Source: Cyprinodon diabolis
Taxonomy: Eukaryota; Chordata; Actinopteri; Cyprinodontiformes; Cyprinodontidae
Length of the DNA: 64,000 nt
Assembly: GCA_030533445.1 (NCBI GenBank)
Contig: CM060081.1
Span: 20,691,611 to 20,755,610 of the forward strand
Direction: 5' to 3'
Both the position numbers and the translations under genes were made by a program. The notes beneath the pieces are model-generated. The model made no database searches. It worked only from the letters and a program-made list of their open reading frames with translations, and was not told where the DNA came from. Positions 38,479 through 52,200 of this stretch are shown here, in pieces. Within the stretch, counting starts at the first letter, position 1. Every line of letters starts with the position of its first letter.

Positions 38479-41400
38479 TTTTTTGCATGTTCATAAATGA
38501 GAACCCAGATCTCTCCATCTTCAAGTTCCTTTACTCCAATTCTATTTAGTTGTTGATGTAATTAAAATCAAAGGTACATATGTGCATAAAAGCCAGTGGA
38601 AAATTAAACCTGGATACCAACTGTGTGCTGTAAAAGTACAGTCTGTATTGACGTGTTATATAAATTCAAAGCCTTCTTGGGCTTCCATAGCTCAGGGTGA
38701 CATCAGTTAATCAGTTTTTGTTCTTAGATGTGTACTTAATAATGATAAAGCAGCTCACTGTGCAATACCAATACCTGCAAAATTGGGACTCATCATAGTC
38801 TGCTATGGCAGCATCGTGATCTGGGTTTTCGTTGCTTCTATCCTATGATGTAACACCTGGAATGCAGAAAGCAGACATTGGATTTCTTATTGTCAATGTT
38901 AATCAAGATGTGTAAAAACCAACTTAAGATTAAAATAGAGATTAAAATGCAGTTTTGGTAGTCAACTTCTTCTCCAAAGAGATTTGGAGAACTTTTTCTA
39001 AAGCAACACTGGATAACTTTTCACCTGAGTACTTTTTTGAGGTTATTACAAACCAAGTGCTATTCCAGTACTTGGTGTGTATCAATGCTCAGTGAGGTCA
39101 GCCCTTTTCAGAAATATTCCTATGTAACTTGGGAGGGTTGGATCTATTGCTGAATGCATCATGTGACCTACAGTGCCACGTTATGGCAGTATGAGCTACC
39201 CTTAGACATGAGAGCTAACTAAGCTAAAAGTGGTTTATTAATTTTGTAGCTGTGCAGTGTTGCCAGTTGCTTCCAGGGGTGTTCAACCTTTACATTTCAG
39301 GTTTACCATCCCTATTGGCTAAACGTTACACATAGTTGCTTTAAGGTAAATAAGTTAGTTGAGATTTTATTTTATTTTTTAAAATATTGCAATTAAAAAA
39401 TAAGGAATGCTAAAATTAAATCAACAGGTCCTTCAAAAAAAAAAAAAGTCTAAGGGTTTGCAATGATTTCAGTTTCTCCCAGGATATTTTATTTGTTTTT
39501 CTGTTAAACTGAACAGCATCTATGGAATATAAAAAGTGGTATGTGTATTATATTTATAGATCTTCAAGTGTTTATTTCATAAAAGGCAGATTTCTTGACA
39601 GAGGTTTAAAAACATTGAAGATTCACTGTGGATGTTGCTGTAGGAGATGTAGCATTGTACAATGTGTCATGGTATTTTAAAGCACAAGGACCAAACAGAC
39701 TGGGCTGTATTAAAAGGCTCATAAGCCAGATGGTGTGATATTTTGCTACTGTTGTACACAGCCAGTTGTCACATGATTGGATAAAGCATGTGCCTAACAA
39801 ATCAAACTGCTGTTGTGGCCAGCTTGCCATTATTAATCACTGTAAACAGATATATTAAATTCTCCCTTCAACATGTGTTTGATGTATTTCTCTTCTCTGC
39901 TTCGCATAGAAGAGACACACGACTGCGTCTTGCGGTTCAGAGTTCCCCTCATGCTGTGCCTGACACACTCAGTCGTTTTTGGAGTGGAAATGTGTTCGAG
40001 TTTCACAGAAAGTCTGAACATTGCTGAATAATGAATGCTCTCGAAGTGAGAGGACTTGTTATAGGGCTCTACAATTTGCTACAAAGGGACAATAGCAGCT
40101 TTTGGTGAGCAGTTATTTCTAACTATCTTCACACTCGGCTGGCGCAGACGTTTGCTCTGTGGAACATTTAGAAAAAAGCCCTCATTCGGACTGAGTTAAT
40201 TCTTCCAGATCCAGTTTGAAGCATGATTCCTCTCTGAGATAAATAAAAAGAAAAAATTTCAAGGCCAGTTGCGGTAGCCATTCTCTTCAAAATTTTAGAA
40301 AGAGCCAGATAGAGTTGAAGTGATGATTGGCATAGAAAATCTCTCGCAGCATTTGGTTTTCAAGCTGCCGCCGATTAAACTGTTTATCTTCTGTTACAAT
40401 GCAGCCTCTCTCTGATCAATTACAGCTGTGTAAAAGGCTGCTTCTGTATTAGATTGAAATCCTTTTCAAAGAGAACGTGAGACTCCTAACTGTGCATGAT
40501 GCCTGAGTGTCACCTGCTTCTTCCACTTCCTGCCAGCTTTGCTGCTGTTTTCAGGTCCAAGGTGTTCGTTTACTTTGGGAATATGTTGATGTCTTTCTGT
40601 TTGCTGCAAATGAATCTCTGCTCCTGTCTTGTGGGAAAGCATCCTTCTCCCAAAGGCTTTTGTGTGTGTGTGTTAATAAGGCTCTTGAGAGTGTGCACTT
40701 ACTTATAACTGAACTGGAGAAGGGCCAGAAAAAAATACTGTGATGCACATTTTTCCTATTAAAAGAAAAACGTCTTTAAAGTTGCTCAGTGAGTGCAGAC
40801 ATGCTCCGGCCCACAAGAATTCTGCTGTTTGTTAGACATTTGATTGCAGCAAGGCGGGTAGGCAGCACAGCCTGACATTGTTTTTCATGTAATCAGCCCC
40901 TGCTCACATTTTTTATGATGGCCCTGCTCCTGCTCTACAGGCGGCCATGGACACGAGACTAAAAATAGCTGATTTTCCGTAACACAATTACAGATTATGT
41001 CTATTATGCAGCGACTTGTGAAAGTATTCATCAGGTTTTTTTTTGAGAACCAAGGAGCACAGCAAACAGGTCACAAAGAAAGTTGTGGAGATGCAGGCTT
41101 AAATTGCAAAATGCAAAATGTTTTCATAAGCTTTTAAAATCTCGTTGGAAACTATGAAAACTATCATCTTAAAAGGGAGAGTGCAACACAACCATACCAG
41201 TGCAAGATGTAAACATAAACTCAAACTGACAGGATGAGCATGGAAATCATTAATCAATGAAACAGACAGAAAGGTTCACAATAACTTTGGAGGAGCAACA
41301 TAAATACAGACTTACTGTAGGGTGGGAGAACATGCTGATAGGAAATTTTGGCCTGTATACTATGCAAGAACAAGACATTTTGTTATTTTGTTGAAATGAG

Positions 41401-44400
41401 ATGGATTTGCTATAAACAAGAACAGAATTCATTCTAGCCAGTCATTTTACACTCCACAAAATTTGGGTCAATGTCAACATTTTATGCAGCATTTTATATC
41501 AAACAATTTAAACAAAGTATTTCACATCAAGAACCCCCCAAAAAAGTGATTAAGAACATCAACAAAAAATGTACCAGAGCCTAATTCTGTTGGAAGTTTC
41601 TTCCTGTTAAAATGTAAAAAAAAAAATTCACTACATTGTCACTACATGCATGCTCAGAATGAAGGATTAAGTCTGACAAATTGCAATTAAATATTTACTG
41701 TCGCCACATATTCATCCAAGAGGAGCCTATCCTGCTAATTAATGAGTTGTTGCAATTAGCTGGGTTAGATGGATGGATGGATGGATGGATGGATGGATGG
41801 ATGGATGGATGGATGGATGGATGGATGGATGGATGGATGGATGGTCTTTTTTACTTGGATCCGCAATAACAATTTAAAATAATCTCTATCAGCTTCTTAA
41901 ATTTAATACATATCATGCAAATAAAAAATTGCTTTGCAGGATATTTTCTGTAGGAATAAGGCCCCGTCCACACGAAGTCAAAACGAACACGAAACGCTAA
42001 TATTTTCCAGAACGTTTGTCGTAAAGACGGAGACGTAAAATAAATGTGATCGTCCACACGAATGCATGAAAACGCTACAAAATGTATGCCAGGCCTGTAA
42101 GTGGCGCTGTGGTGCCAAAGCAAAAATAGGCGACGAAATGTTGGGCATGCGCACTAATATTTATACATGGTTGCCCTGCGGGTCCATTTTCGTGGTTCAG
42201 TCAAATTCAGGTGCTGAACTATGTGGTCGATATTGCTCTGTTCTTCCTGGAGATATTCCAGAAGAAGAAGATTCTGTTGTAAGCCCGACAGCAGGGTGAG
42301 TAGCATTAGCAGCAACCATTCAACACAGTATGGCGCCATTGTTGTTGTGATACTGTGTCGCGCATGCGTGTTTAGAGGCGACGCTATGACGCATGCGTGT
42401 AAAAAAAAAATATACGGTTAGAGCTTAAAGATGGAAACGCGAAAACGGCGTTTCAAAATCTTCCCACTCTGAAGGCTGAATAAAAAAAAGATCGTTTACA
42501 GACCCCCGAAACGCCGGCTTCGTGTGGATGAGAGGCTGGTTTGGTGAAAAATTTGTGCGTTTAGGCCAGGGTTCGGCTTCGTGTGGACGGGGCCTAAATG
42601 GGCTGTCACAACTCTAATCATTGCAGTCAGACACAATACAGGGGGATAAAAATGTCTTTGTTTGTACAACCCTTCAGTTGAGTCTTCACATATCTCAACT
42701 TTAATGAAGTGGCAACAGGCGCCACTTGGTGCCCTGGGGAATAAGAAAAAAAAACCAAAACAATTATATATAAAATTGTGCTTGAAATACACCATTAGAT
42801 GTTAGCCTGAACATACCATCCATATTGTGAAACAAAATGGTGGCATGGTCATGCTGTGGAGATGTTTCTCTGAACATGGGTTAGGAGATTAGTCAGAGTT
42901 GATGGAAACCCCGGGAGAAAAACTGTTTCAGGCTGAAAACGATAAGACTGGTAGAAAGTCCCCTTTAATACCATCACCTCAAACATATAGTCACAGGTAG
43001 AATAGTTTAGATCAAAGCAAAGACATGTAAACGGTGAAAAGGTTTAACATATAAAAAACATTTTGAAAGCAAGAATTTAAAGCTGGCAAACTTGTTATGC
43101 CTTTAATGTGAGGTTATTTGAATTTACAAAACGTTGATATTAAGAAAAGCTGAGGGGTCAAAAACCCAACAGCTGTGAACAGCTTCTGTTACTGTTTACA
43201 GAGGAGCTTTAACAAAGCCAATTTCTTAGCATCAAGGTGTTTTCTCTTCCAAATAAAGCAGTACAATATTGTCCCATCTGTACCCAGTATCAAACAGAGA
43301 GAAATAAATGAAATGAATCAAAGCAGAAACACTCTAAGGGCCGGATCTATCAAAGGTTTGCGTGTATAAAAACGTGAGCTATTTCACTGCGCACGCTAAT
43401 AAATGTACAAACTGATCTATCAACAGCGTGCTAAAAGGATTTGGTCTTTAAAAAGTGCTAAATAGCGCCTCTTATCCATTTAGTACTTTTTCTGCAATGA
43501 ATATGCAATATGGGGTGTTTACACGCAAAAGTGCGTCTTGTGGGAGGAGAACATGTAAATATATTAATTTAGCACTCGCAAAGTGATTTACTAAACCTGA
43601 AAGCAATTTTGCTAACGGTATCTGACTCTATATTTAACACGTTTCAAAAGAAGGTGTAAATGGTCTGTATGCGTAATTGCGCACACATGGCAGCGTTATT
43701 GTCGCAAGAAAGAGACATCGAAATGAAGCAAGGAGACGCAGAGAACGCATTTTTTCACTCCGTGTGAATATTTTTGGAACGAACGAGGAAACGATCATCA
43801 AAACATATGGTTTATATAACATTGCCATTTTGGAGCTGTTGGGGGAACTCCGAATGGATTTGGAGCCAGCCACAAGGAGGACCTACGCAATACCAGATAT
43901 TACAAAACTCCTTGCAACATTGGATCTCCCAATGTCGTTTTTCAGAAGTGCTGTCCGACGTTCTAAATACCATGTCGCCCTGACGCCAACAGTTTTGCAC
44001 CTGCCACCAGTTACGCAATCGCTCTTGTTAAATCACCCGCAAACCATGGTTCAGCCACTTGCGCAAAATTCCAGTTTGCGAGCGCAAATTACTGCACGCA
44101 AAATTGTATCTTGATAAATCCGGCCCTAAGAATTAACTAGCAAAAATCACCAGGATGAAATCTTAATTGGACATTTTTTAAGATAATGTAGGATAATCTT
44201 TTCTTGCTTGTTGATCTAGGAGGAATCTTTAATTGGACAGACTTCACAATCTAAAAACTTTATTTTAGTGGGATTTTGTTAAAAACTCTAGAAGATCTAG
44301 AGCAGAGGTTGGAAAATTAGCATTCTGGACAACTGTAAGTGGTGTCCTTCATTTATCTGGTATTTATTAGAGAAGAAACCAGAAGAAAGACATTGAGGGA

Positions 44401-46077
44401 AAAAGCCATTATAAGTTTTTCACTGACATGATCATGTAAGAAATACATAAAGCATTTGGAAATGTGCCGTGGTTATGTGAGAACAGAAGTGGCATGTGTT
44501 GGCTACAAGAAAAATACTATATTCAACTGAAAAAAAAGCACTACACATCACACTATATGCACTATCCCCACCATTAAACATGGCGTCAGGAGGAATGATA
44601 GGATGTTTTTTCTCTAGCTGGTACAGGGAAGCTGCTCCAACTTGATGAAAAGATTGGTGGAGATAAACACAGAGCAAAACTAAAAGAAAACCTAAGACTG
44701 ATGTGAAGATCCATCCTCAATCAGAAATGGTGGAAATCAAAGCATACTCATTAAATTCCAGGCCAATTTTGCGTTTAATAACATTCATGAGAACTATGTA
44801 CCTCTTCTGAAAGATTTGCCTATATGTTTTTAAATGTTTTTATTTTACATATCCCTGTTTAGGCCTTTGAGGCATAGCATACACAGATGTGAATGCCTTT
44901 ATGTGCTGAGAAAGTATAACTCTGCAAAAAGGTTTCTCAAGATGGAATCCTTATTGGTTAACGGAATTATTTAATAACACCCGCATCTGGCATCAAAGCA
45001 GACTAGTTGCTATTGCTATAATAGTACCAAGTGTTTTTATGACCTTCAACCATTTGGATTATTTTGCATATTGGTCTGTGGATGTGTTGTAGATAAAGCC
45101 CCTGGAAAATGGCTAGTAGTTTATGGTTCATAGACTATAAACTGTGAATAATCACAATGTATATAAAGATTCATTTCAAGGCACAGGGTACAAATATATC
45201 CAGGTAGAGTAGCAGCCATTCAAAATGGCCTTCCCAGTTGAATGGCAACCCACTTCCCTGAAGCTCCCAGCAAAAGCCCCTCCAACTTCCAGCCACTGGC
45301 CTTCTCCTCGGCGTGCATATTTTTTTACTCTAACTCCACCCTTTCACTTAATTACAGTCCCTAACCTGGAGATAACGTTTCTCTTTTGATCTTAATACCC
45401 ATAATTAATATTTTAGTACAAAGATTGATGTTTTAAAAAGGAATTGTAGAGGACTAGCCAAGGACCAGCCAAGGGGCCATCAAAGAAGTGGGGACATTTT
45501 GAATGGCTACTACTGTAGCACCTTCTGGCCCTATTACAGTGTATCATGGCTTGAAGCCATTTGTTAGATATGACTGATTTCCACCCATGGGTGTTTCTTT
45601 TTAATAACATGGGGAAATTTGAGAGTCCGCTGCCATTTTAAGTGAATTATCCCCTTCGTTGATCACCCACAACACCGATAATAATCATGTGCACTGCTCT
45701 AGAATGCGCAAGTGTGTAGGTGAGCTTAAAGGCATTTGTTTTAATTGTCGAGCCAAAATGATTAAGTGGAAATTTTATGTGGTTGGACTTAGCTTTGGTA
45801 AGATGGATGGCTTGCATTGCTATCTTTTCTCCAATTCAAGTCCTTGGCACTATAATAGTTCACTGCTGCTTACATTAACACTAAACCTTAGGGCATGATT
45901 TCTGGGATCATCCCACCTTTAATTTCTCTCATGCGGAAACACAATTAAATGTACAAGTCATGTTTTCCTCGTAGTCAGGAATGGGTCTGTTGCCCCAGTC
46001 TGAAATTACAACATTAATATGTAAATTTACATGTTAATTTTTCCCTCTTTTTTCATTCTTCTTTTTATCTGCTTTAG

Positions 46078-46253
46078 GTGGAAATTGAACGGTACAGAAG
46101 TCATTCCCAAAGCCGGGTCTCACTACAGCCTTTCTGGAGGCAACCTCAGAATCAGCCGTCTGAACAAAGACCAAGATGCTGGAACGTATCAGTGCCTAGC
46201 CTCCAACTCCTTTGGGACCATCGTCAGCCGAGAGGCCAGTCTAACCTTTGCAT
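46078..46253 (+). CDS. cntn: Contactin-family exon: second half of Ig domain 1
   Basis: This exon completes the Ig domain begun at 33535. Seen: it follows a pyrimidine-rich tract ending in TTTAG, and its first base finishes the Arg codon. It then reads [28 protein letters not shown] and [17 protein letters not shown]. It contains the Ig tryptophan (12 residues after the first Cys), the DAGTYQC signature with the second Cys, and a sequon NGT. The donor GTGAGT begins at 46254 after a single T of the next codon. Known: '[13 protein letters not shown]' followed by Tyr is characteristic of contactins of the 3-6 group, and CNTN2 is close. Inferred: membrane-anchored extracellular neuronal adhesion protein. 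The Ig2 exon was not found downstream in the window. Confidence 0.93.
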
Positions 46254-49200
46254 GTGAGTTAATGTTTTTTCACTTTTCTCTGAACAAACGTCTCTGGGAT
46301 CTGTAGCTCTAAACCAAAAAATTGGGCAGAGGGGTGAAAAAAAAAACAAAAAAACCATAGTTGAAGCCGAGGATAACAATGTGCACTGTTCTTTAAGACA
46401 TGATCAACATGCTGGGAGAGTTTCTCCCTAGGGTGTCATTAGCTCCCTCTGTGTGCTGACTGGAGTTTACAATAGTCAATGCAGCAGATCAAACATCAGC
46501 CAACAAAAAAGATGTGAAAGCAAAAAGCGAGTTACAGTAATTAAAAGAACTGCCACCGGTGATACTGGCTGCCACTAAAGAGCTTTTATTTACTTTTTTA
46601 ACTGAATCCGCAGTTTCCTTTGGCTTCATATGTTTTTTTTGTTTTTTTTTCCAGAATTTCTTTTGTGAGGGTTCAGAAAAAAGACCTTAAGGCAGAGAAA
46701 ACTATAAGACCTAAATGCAACATGTATCAAAAGTGGCGATAAGGCATGAACTGGGATTCTGATGGTGTGTTAGCAAGGGGCTCTGTTAATCAAACAGCTA
46801 CAGGCAGACCTCAGAGAACAGTTTGCTGGGCAGCAGCCACTCTGTGCCTGAATTAACAACTATCCTCCAATAAGCATGTTGCCAAGGGAACAATGAGTTC
46901 AAACAGCAGACCTGAGTTCAGATGCCTTCTCTGTTCTGGGGAATCTCTCTCTTTCATAGCTGTCTGTGAGGTGGCCTGCTAGTCAGCTAACACATTTTCA
47001 CCTACTTGGATGTACTTTACCACAGTCACTTTTATTCTAATGTGAAAGCATGAAGGAGAAAAGCCGAGGAAATGTCATTTATATAGATTTTTCTACATAT
47101 TTAAGCTGCTGAAAAGTTACAGTCCCTTCAGCTAGCTGTTTGGATCAGCAGGTTGGGTAAAGGGAGAGATACAGCAGTACACTAGGAGTCATCAACACTT
47201 CTAAATGAATGCAAGTGTTACTCCAATATTGCACAGGGCGGTCCTCCTGATGATACCATTATTGATGATAAGTTATGCTGTTCACATGCTTTGTATGCAC
47301 AAATGAGGATTTACGTATCTCAGCATGTTGAATGATTAAGGTGGCTCTGACTGGAGCCCAAATCTACTTTCATATTCATGCAGCTAATAATTATTTCACC
47401 ATTTGGGGACACTCGTAACACTGAATGCAGTAATAACCTTCCAGTTTGTGAAGATAAGTTGATGATTAGGTGTAAAAAAAAAAAAAAAGAAAAAGAAATG
47501 GACATAGCCTATTCTGTCCTAATATAATGGTGCTTTAACGTGGTTGTAGAATTTTTACACCATAATCCCCTCATGTCTATTTACTAAAAGATATAAGTAA
47601 CACCAAACTTTATTGACATGATATATATTTCACAAAATGTGATTATTTTATGCTTATACTATGTTTTCAAAAAGTTTTAAAATGCTTGAAAAATGAGATG
47701 CAGTATTGCTCCTGGTGAGAAACAAAATTCATTTTGTGGGGTGCATCAGTAAATATCCCAAAGATCAACCTATTATTTAATAATGAAAAATGTTTTTCTT
47801 TGGATTATAAGTTTTTATGTGCCATAATTAAGAATTAAGAACTCAAGCAATTTTAATGTAGAGCTGCATCAACCAAAAATATTTACTTTGATTCTTTTTT
47901 GATATTTCATTAATAAAAGGGTAAATAAAAATGAATAAAATTTAGGAACACCTGTTTTGATGCTTAAATAAGGTGATAATTGTAAAGAAAATATGTTAAA
48001 TTTTTCTGTTTTGACCTTTTGAAAACAATACAAAAAAAACACCCATATCCGAATTGGCACGCCAAATGTGATCATTTTTTTCTATCCCCTTTGACAATAA
48101 ATAGAATATGACACAAATACTTTCTGTTACAAGGAAAAACTATTGCAGTGTTCTAGAAATTACTTGTTTCAAATATGCTTCCTTTGTTGCATTGTCAGTC
48201 AGTCTGCCTAATGGATGGAGATGTCTTAATACCTGCACATTGGGGAACAGCCTTCACTAAAAAAACTTCCTCTAAGGTTAAAAAAAGTTGAGAAAATGGG
48301 ACAATATTAGGATAGTTTTGAACTATATTGTCACTATATCTTCTTTCCTCTTATCCGTTATTCATTCATTTAAGTTAATTTACTGACCCACACTGTTTGG
48401 TGGGTGGGACGTAAAGCCTGTCGATAGATTAGAATTCCTGCAAATATGAAATACAGGCTATACGAAAATACAATGGTTTTGAATTTTGAGAAATGTTTAG
48501 CAACTTAACTTTGATGGCAGTTGGATCAATTTAACTGATCTAAATGCATTAAAAACAACAGTACTTATTTACACAATCAGCATCCTCAAACTCATTGATG
48601 GATTGTTTGACTGATCCTGGGGATTTTAACAGAGAGCCACAGGCTGTGCATTCCTGGAACATCAGCGACTCAATAACTCCCCACTGTATGTGATCATTAT
48701 TGTTTGGGTGAATTGATGACATTCCCAGCAAATGACTGATAACTGCTCAGATTAGATTCTGAGGTTTAGCATTTGGAGACAAGGCCACCAATCTGTCTCG
48801 GGCCATTTGTTTGGCCCCCTGGAGCTGTAGAAAGTCAATCCATGATCCGAGTCTGCTGGTGGATTTCCAATGTGATGGGCTGACAGTTCCATCAATTGTT
48901 GGGCTCTGACCTTACCAGTCTACAGTTGCTGTCACAGAGTCAGCGGGGGCTACGCACTGTGTGTATGACTGGGTGTCATCTATCTTCTTTATTACTCATG
49001 GAATAGCTTAATTAACTCAAGACCATGATTGAATGGTGAGGACCCAAGTGAATAATTTAAAGGGCAACTGGTTTACTATAGTGTAATGTAATTATTTGTG
49101 GATGTTTAAAGGAATACCAGAAGACAAATCCCTGTAAAATCCATAAACTGCTTTTGAACAATCAGAGCTTTACATTACTCCAGTTGTGTTTGTGATGGAG

Positions 49201-52200
49201 GTATGCTCAGCGTGAACCAGTGGTGTAGCCAGAAAATATTTTTACACTATAAAAATGAAAATTCCGTCATTGTTTGTCCTAAGTAAGATATTTTAAACTA
49301 CGCCACAAATAATTTTAACTTTTCATTAGATTTTGAGGGAAGCTGGGAAACCCCATGTGTGCATCGTCTGAACGAGTTTTAACTATTCCAATCTGACCAG
49401 TCCCTGATACATATATATTTTCTTGCAACTGAGTACTTTGCAGTGTTTAGAATATAACAGATCATGCCAAAAATAATATGATAAATTTGTTTGTAGTTTT
49501 TTTTTTTTTTTATTTTAAAGGCATTATCAATTTAATTAGATGAAGACTGAGACCTCAGTAGTTCAGCAAAGCTGTATTTCTAACCATGCAGCCTATTTTC
49601 CTAAATTTAGCCTGTCCATGTTAAATGCTTCTGACCTAGCAAACAAAAGAAGTGCTTTTTTTTGGATGGATTTTGTGGATACTAACAAGCAACCGGCATC
49701 CAGCTCAACTCAGACACCAATGGCAACTTCAGGTGAAAAAAGTAAAAAAAAAAAAAAAAACCTTGTTTAGTAGTATGGCGTGAGCTAAGAGAATGAGAAG
49801 AATGGTACAAGTTCTGTGTTTTGGCCATAGGTGGCAGTGTCATTATAAAACTAATGCATTTTTAAGAATCCCAAGAATCCTCAACATCAATGGTCCTCAT
49901 TTTTTTTGAATAGCATCAGTATAGAGTTATATATATAAGAAGGCCATTTTTTTTACTGGGTTATGGTTTGATGTAAACATAAAACTACATGACATGAAAT
50001 ATGATCCTTCCTACACAGAAACATGAAAAAAAAAAAAAAAAACCTATTTAAAGCTCCTGTGCTCCAACTCTTCCCTGAAATTCACACCTTTAACACACAC
50101 AAGAAGTGAGGTTTCAGCTCCAGTCCAACCCCTCCATGGTAGAGATCAAAATCTTTTCATGGTAATGAGAGCTCAAAGTAAAATTCAAGTTTGATTTTGA
50201 CATTAGACCGAGCCTACTCACACCTCTAATAAGCCAAGCAGCAACTGGAGCTGTGCAAGTCAAAATCTAAGTCTGATAAAGCATCCAATATGCAGTTCTG
50301 CTGTTTGAAAGATTGCCAAATCTGTATTCTGATCCTAATCTAGTGTCTTTTAAAGTAATATAGGTGTTAAACCATCAGTCAGGATGTGTTTATCACAAAG
50401 TGGAAACATTTGATGAAGGGTTTTAAAGCTGTATTCTGTAAAACATTCTGTACTACATATGCTTTACCACATGGCAAGCTGGCAAATTGGAAATATTTAT
50501 CCTTTATTTACACGATTTGCTGCTTGATTGATTTGATTGTTAATTGAATATAGGAACAATATAACAAAGTAGAAATTATAGACATTTGTTGACAAAAAAC
50601 AGGTCAGTAGAACTAAACAAATTTATTTTTGTATGCTCTTTAGAGATGCACCAATTAGATATTTTCTGATTTCTGGTATCTAGTTTTTCTATTGCTGTTG
50701 TTTAGAATGGAGCTGTTAGTTATTTAATGTATATTACTTGTTAGTTAACAACTATGTTATCTAAAGTGTGTTGATCCTTACCTTATCTCTCAGGCCCAAA
50801 TCTACTAAGATCCCAAACAAGGAATGTCAGAAAACATTTATGTAAATTAGTGGTTAGACATGCTCTAGTGAGATTGCTTAAAATAAATAAGGTTTAGTAA
50901 AAATTATTGAATGTCAATGTTAAAATCTGAAAAACCGATTTTGTCAGCACCAAATATTGAAAACCAGGATAAGGCTATGATAATTTATAGAAGGCAAGTG
51001 CTTCATACAGAGCCTGTAACGTAAGGAAAGGATTCAGGGGAAAAGAAAAATCTATTTCAAGCACAAGATATGAGTGCACACTCTTGGGTACAATTTGGAT
51101 ATTTTATTGTCTTGCTTTCGTTTTTTTTTTTTTTCCACTTGAAATTACCTTTAGATTGTATTTACATTAACTTTTTTTTTTAATATATATAAATTTAAGT
51201 ACCTTTGCTTTTAATTCTGTTTTAATTGCATAAATTTTGCCTTCAATCCCACAGCAGTATCCATCCCTCGCACATTTATTTTTACACTGCCTGTTTTGGG
51301 ATTTACAGCAAATAAAAATGCAGCCTTCTCCTGGCTTTGGAGAAACTCTCCTTCAGTGCATCCAGACATAACATTGTTGTGCCATAAAGTAATGGTAAAG
51401 TGGAATTATAATCCTGCAGCAAATAATTTGTTTCCTGGTTAGATAATAAGTATATACATTGGTTATTTTTGACAGTGCAATGTGTTTACCAATGCTTAGA
51501 CTCTCTCTCTGTGTGAGAGAGAAATTAAACCTGTGATTCATTTTTGGTCTGATAAATTGCAGTGTTTGTAGTAACAAGTGGCATTTGAATATCATTTTAT
51601 TAGTATTTCGTATGTTGTGATGGTAAGTATATGTTCTAAATATTAAAGTTTCTAAACCCTGTCTACTTTTTCATAACCTTCCACAGCTAAGAGACATTGA
51701 ACATTCTAATTTATAAAACAGAGCCCCTTATTTATACTAGATTCAGCTACACTGATTTTCTCTTAAGTTTGCTCTGGCTTTTTCTTTTCACCTATTTTTA
51801 TCTTTGGCAGAAGCCTCTTTTTCATACTATTCAAAACTGATAATAAAACCTCACCATCAAACCTAGAAAAATGCATAAAATAGTGAAAGAATGTAACAAC
51901 CAGTATCAAGTCTAGCTTTCTGTTCTAGATTTCTGAATAAACATCCTTCATGTTCCTTTATAAGAGCAGAGCGCTTTGTGCTTCTTTTGACTTATTTTCT
52001 TAAGACTTCAGTGACACTAAGCGAGATATTGATCTTCTTTCAAGAACTTCCACACTGAAAAGTGTTGTGGTTACCTTGACCAGCTTAAGTTTACATATAA
52101 TGCCTCCACCATGTGAAAAACTATAAACATTTTATGTCTTCACTGTTTTTCCTAACGGAACAGATAGACGGATCGGTGCAGCGTCGGCAGTGATGCGGTT

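Larger units (their letters stand above)
33668..46077 (+). other. Contactin phase-2 intron between the two Ig1 exons
   Basis: This 12,410 bp intron is bounded by GTGAGT and TTTAG. It carries an intact Tc1 element, a fold-back repeat, Tc1 fossils, MITEs and a Harbinger derivative, all listed separately. Between 33.9 and 35.4 kb, 35.7 and 36.9 kb, and 38.5 and 41.0 kb I see AT-rich sequence without a recognisable gene or repeat. Confidence 0.85.
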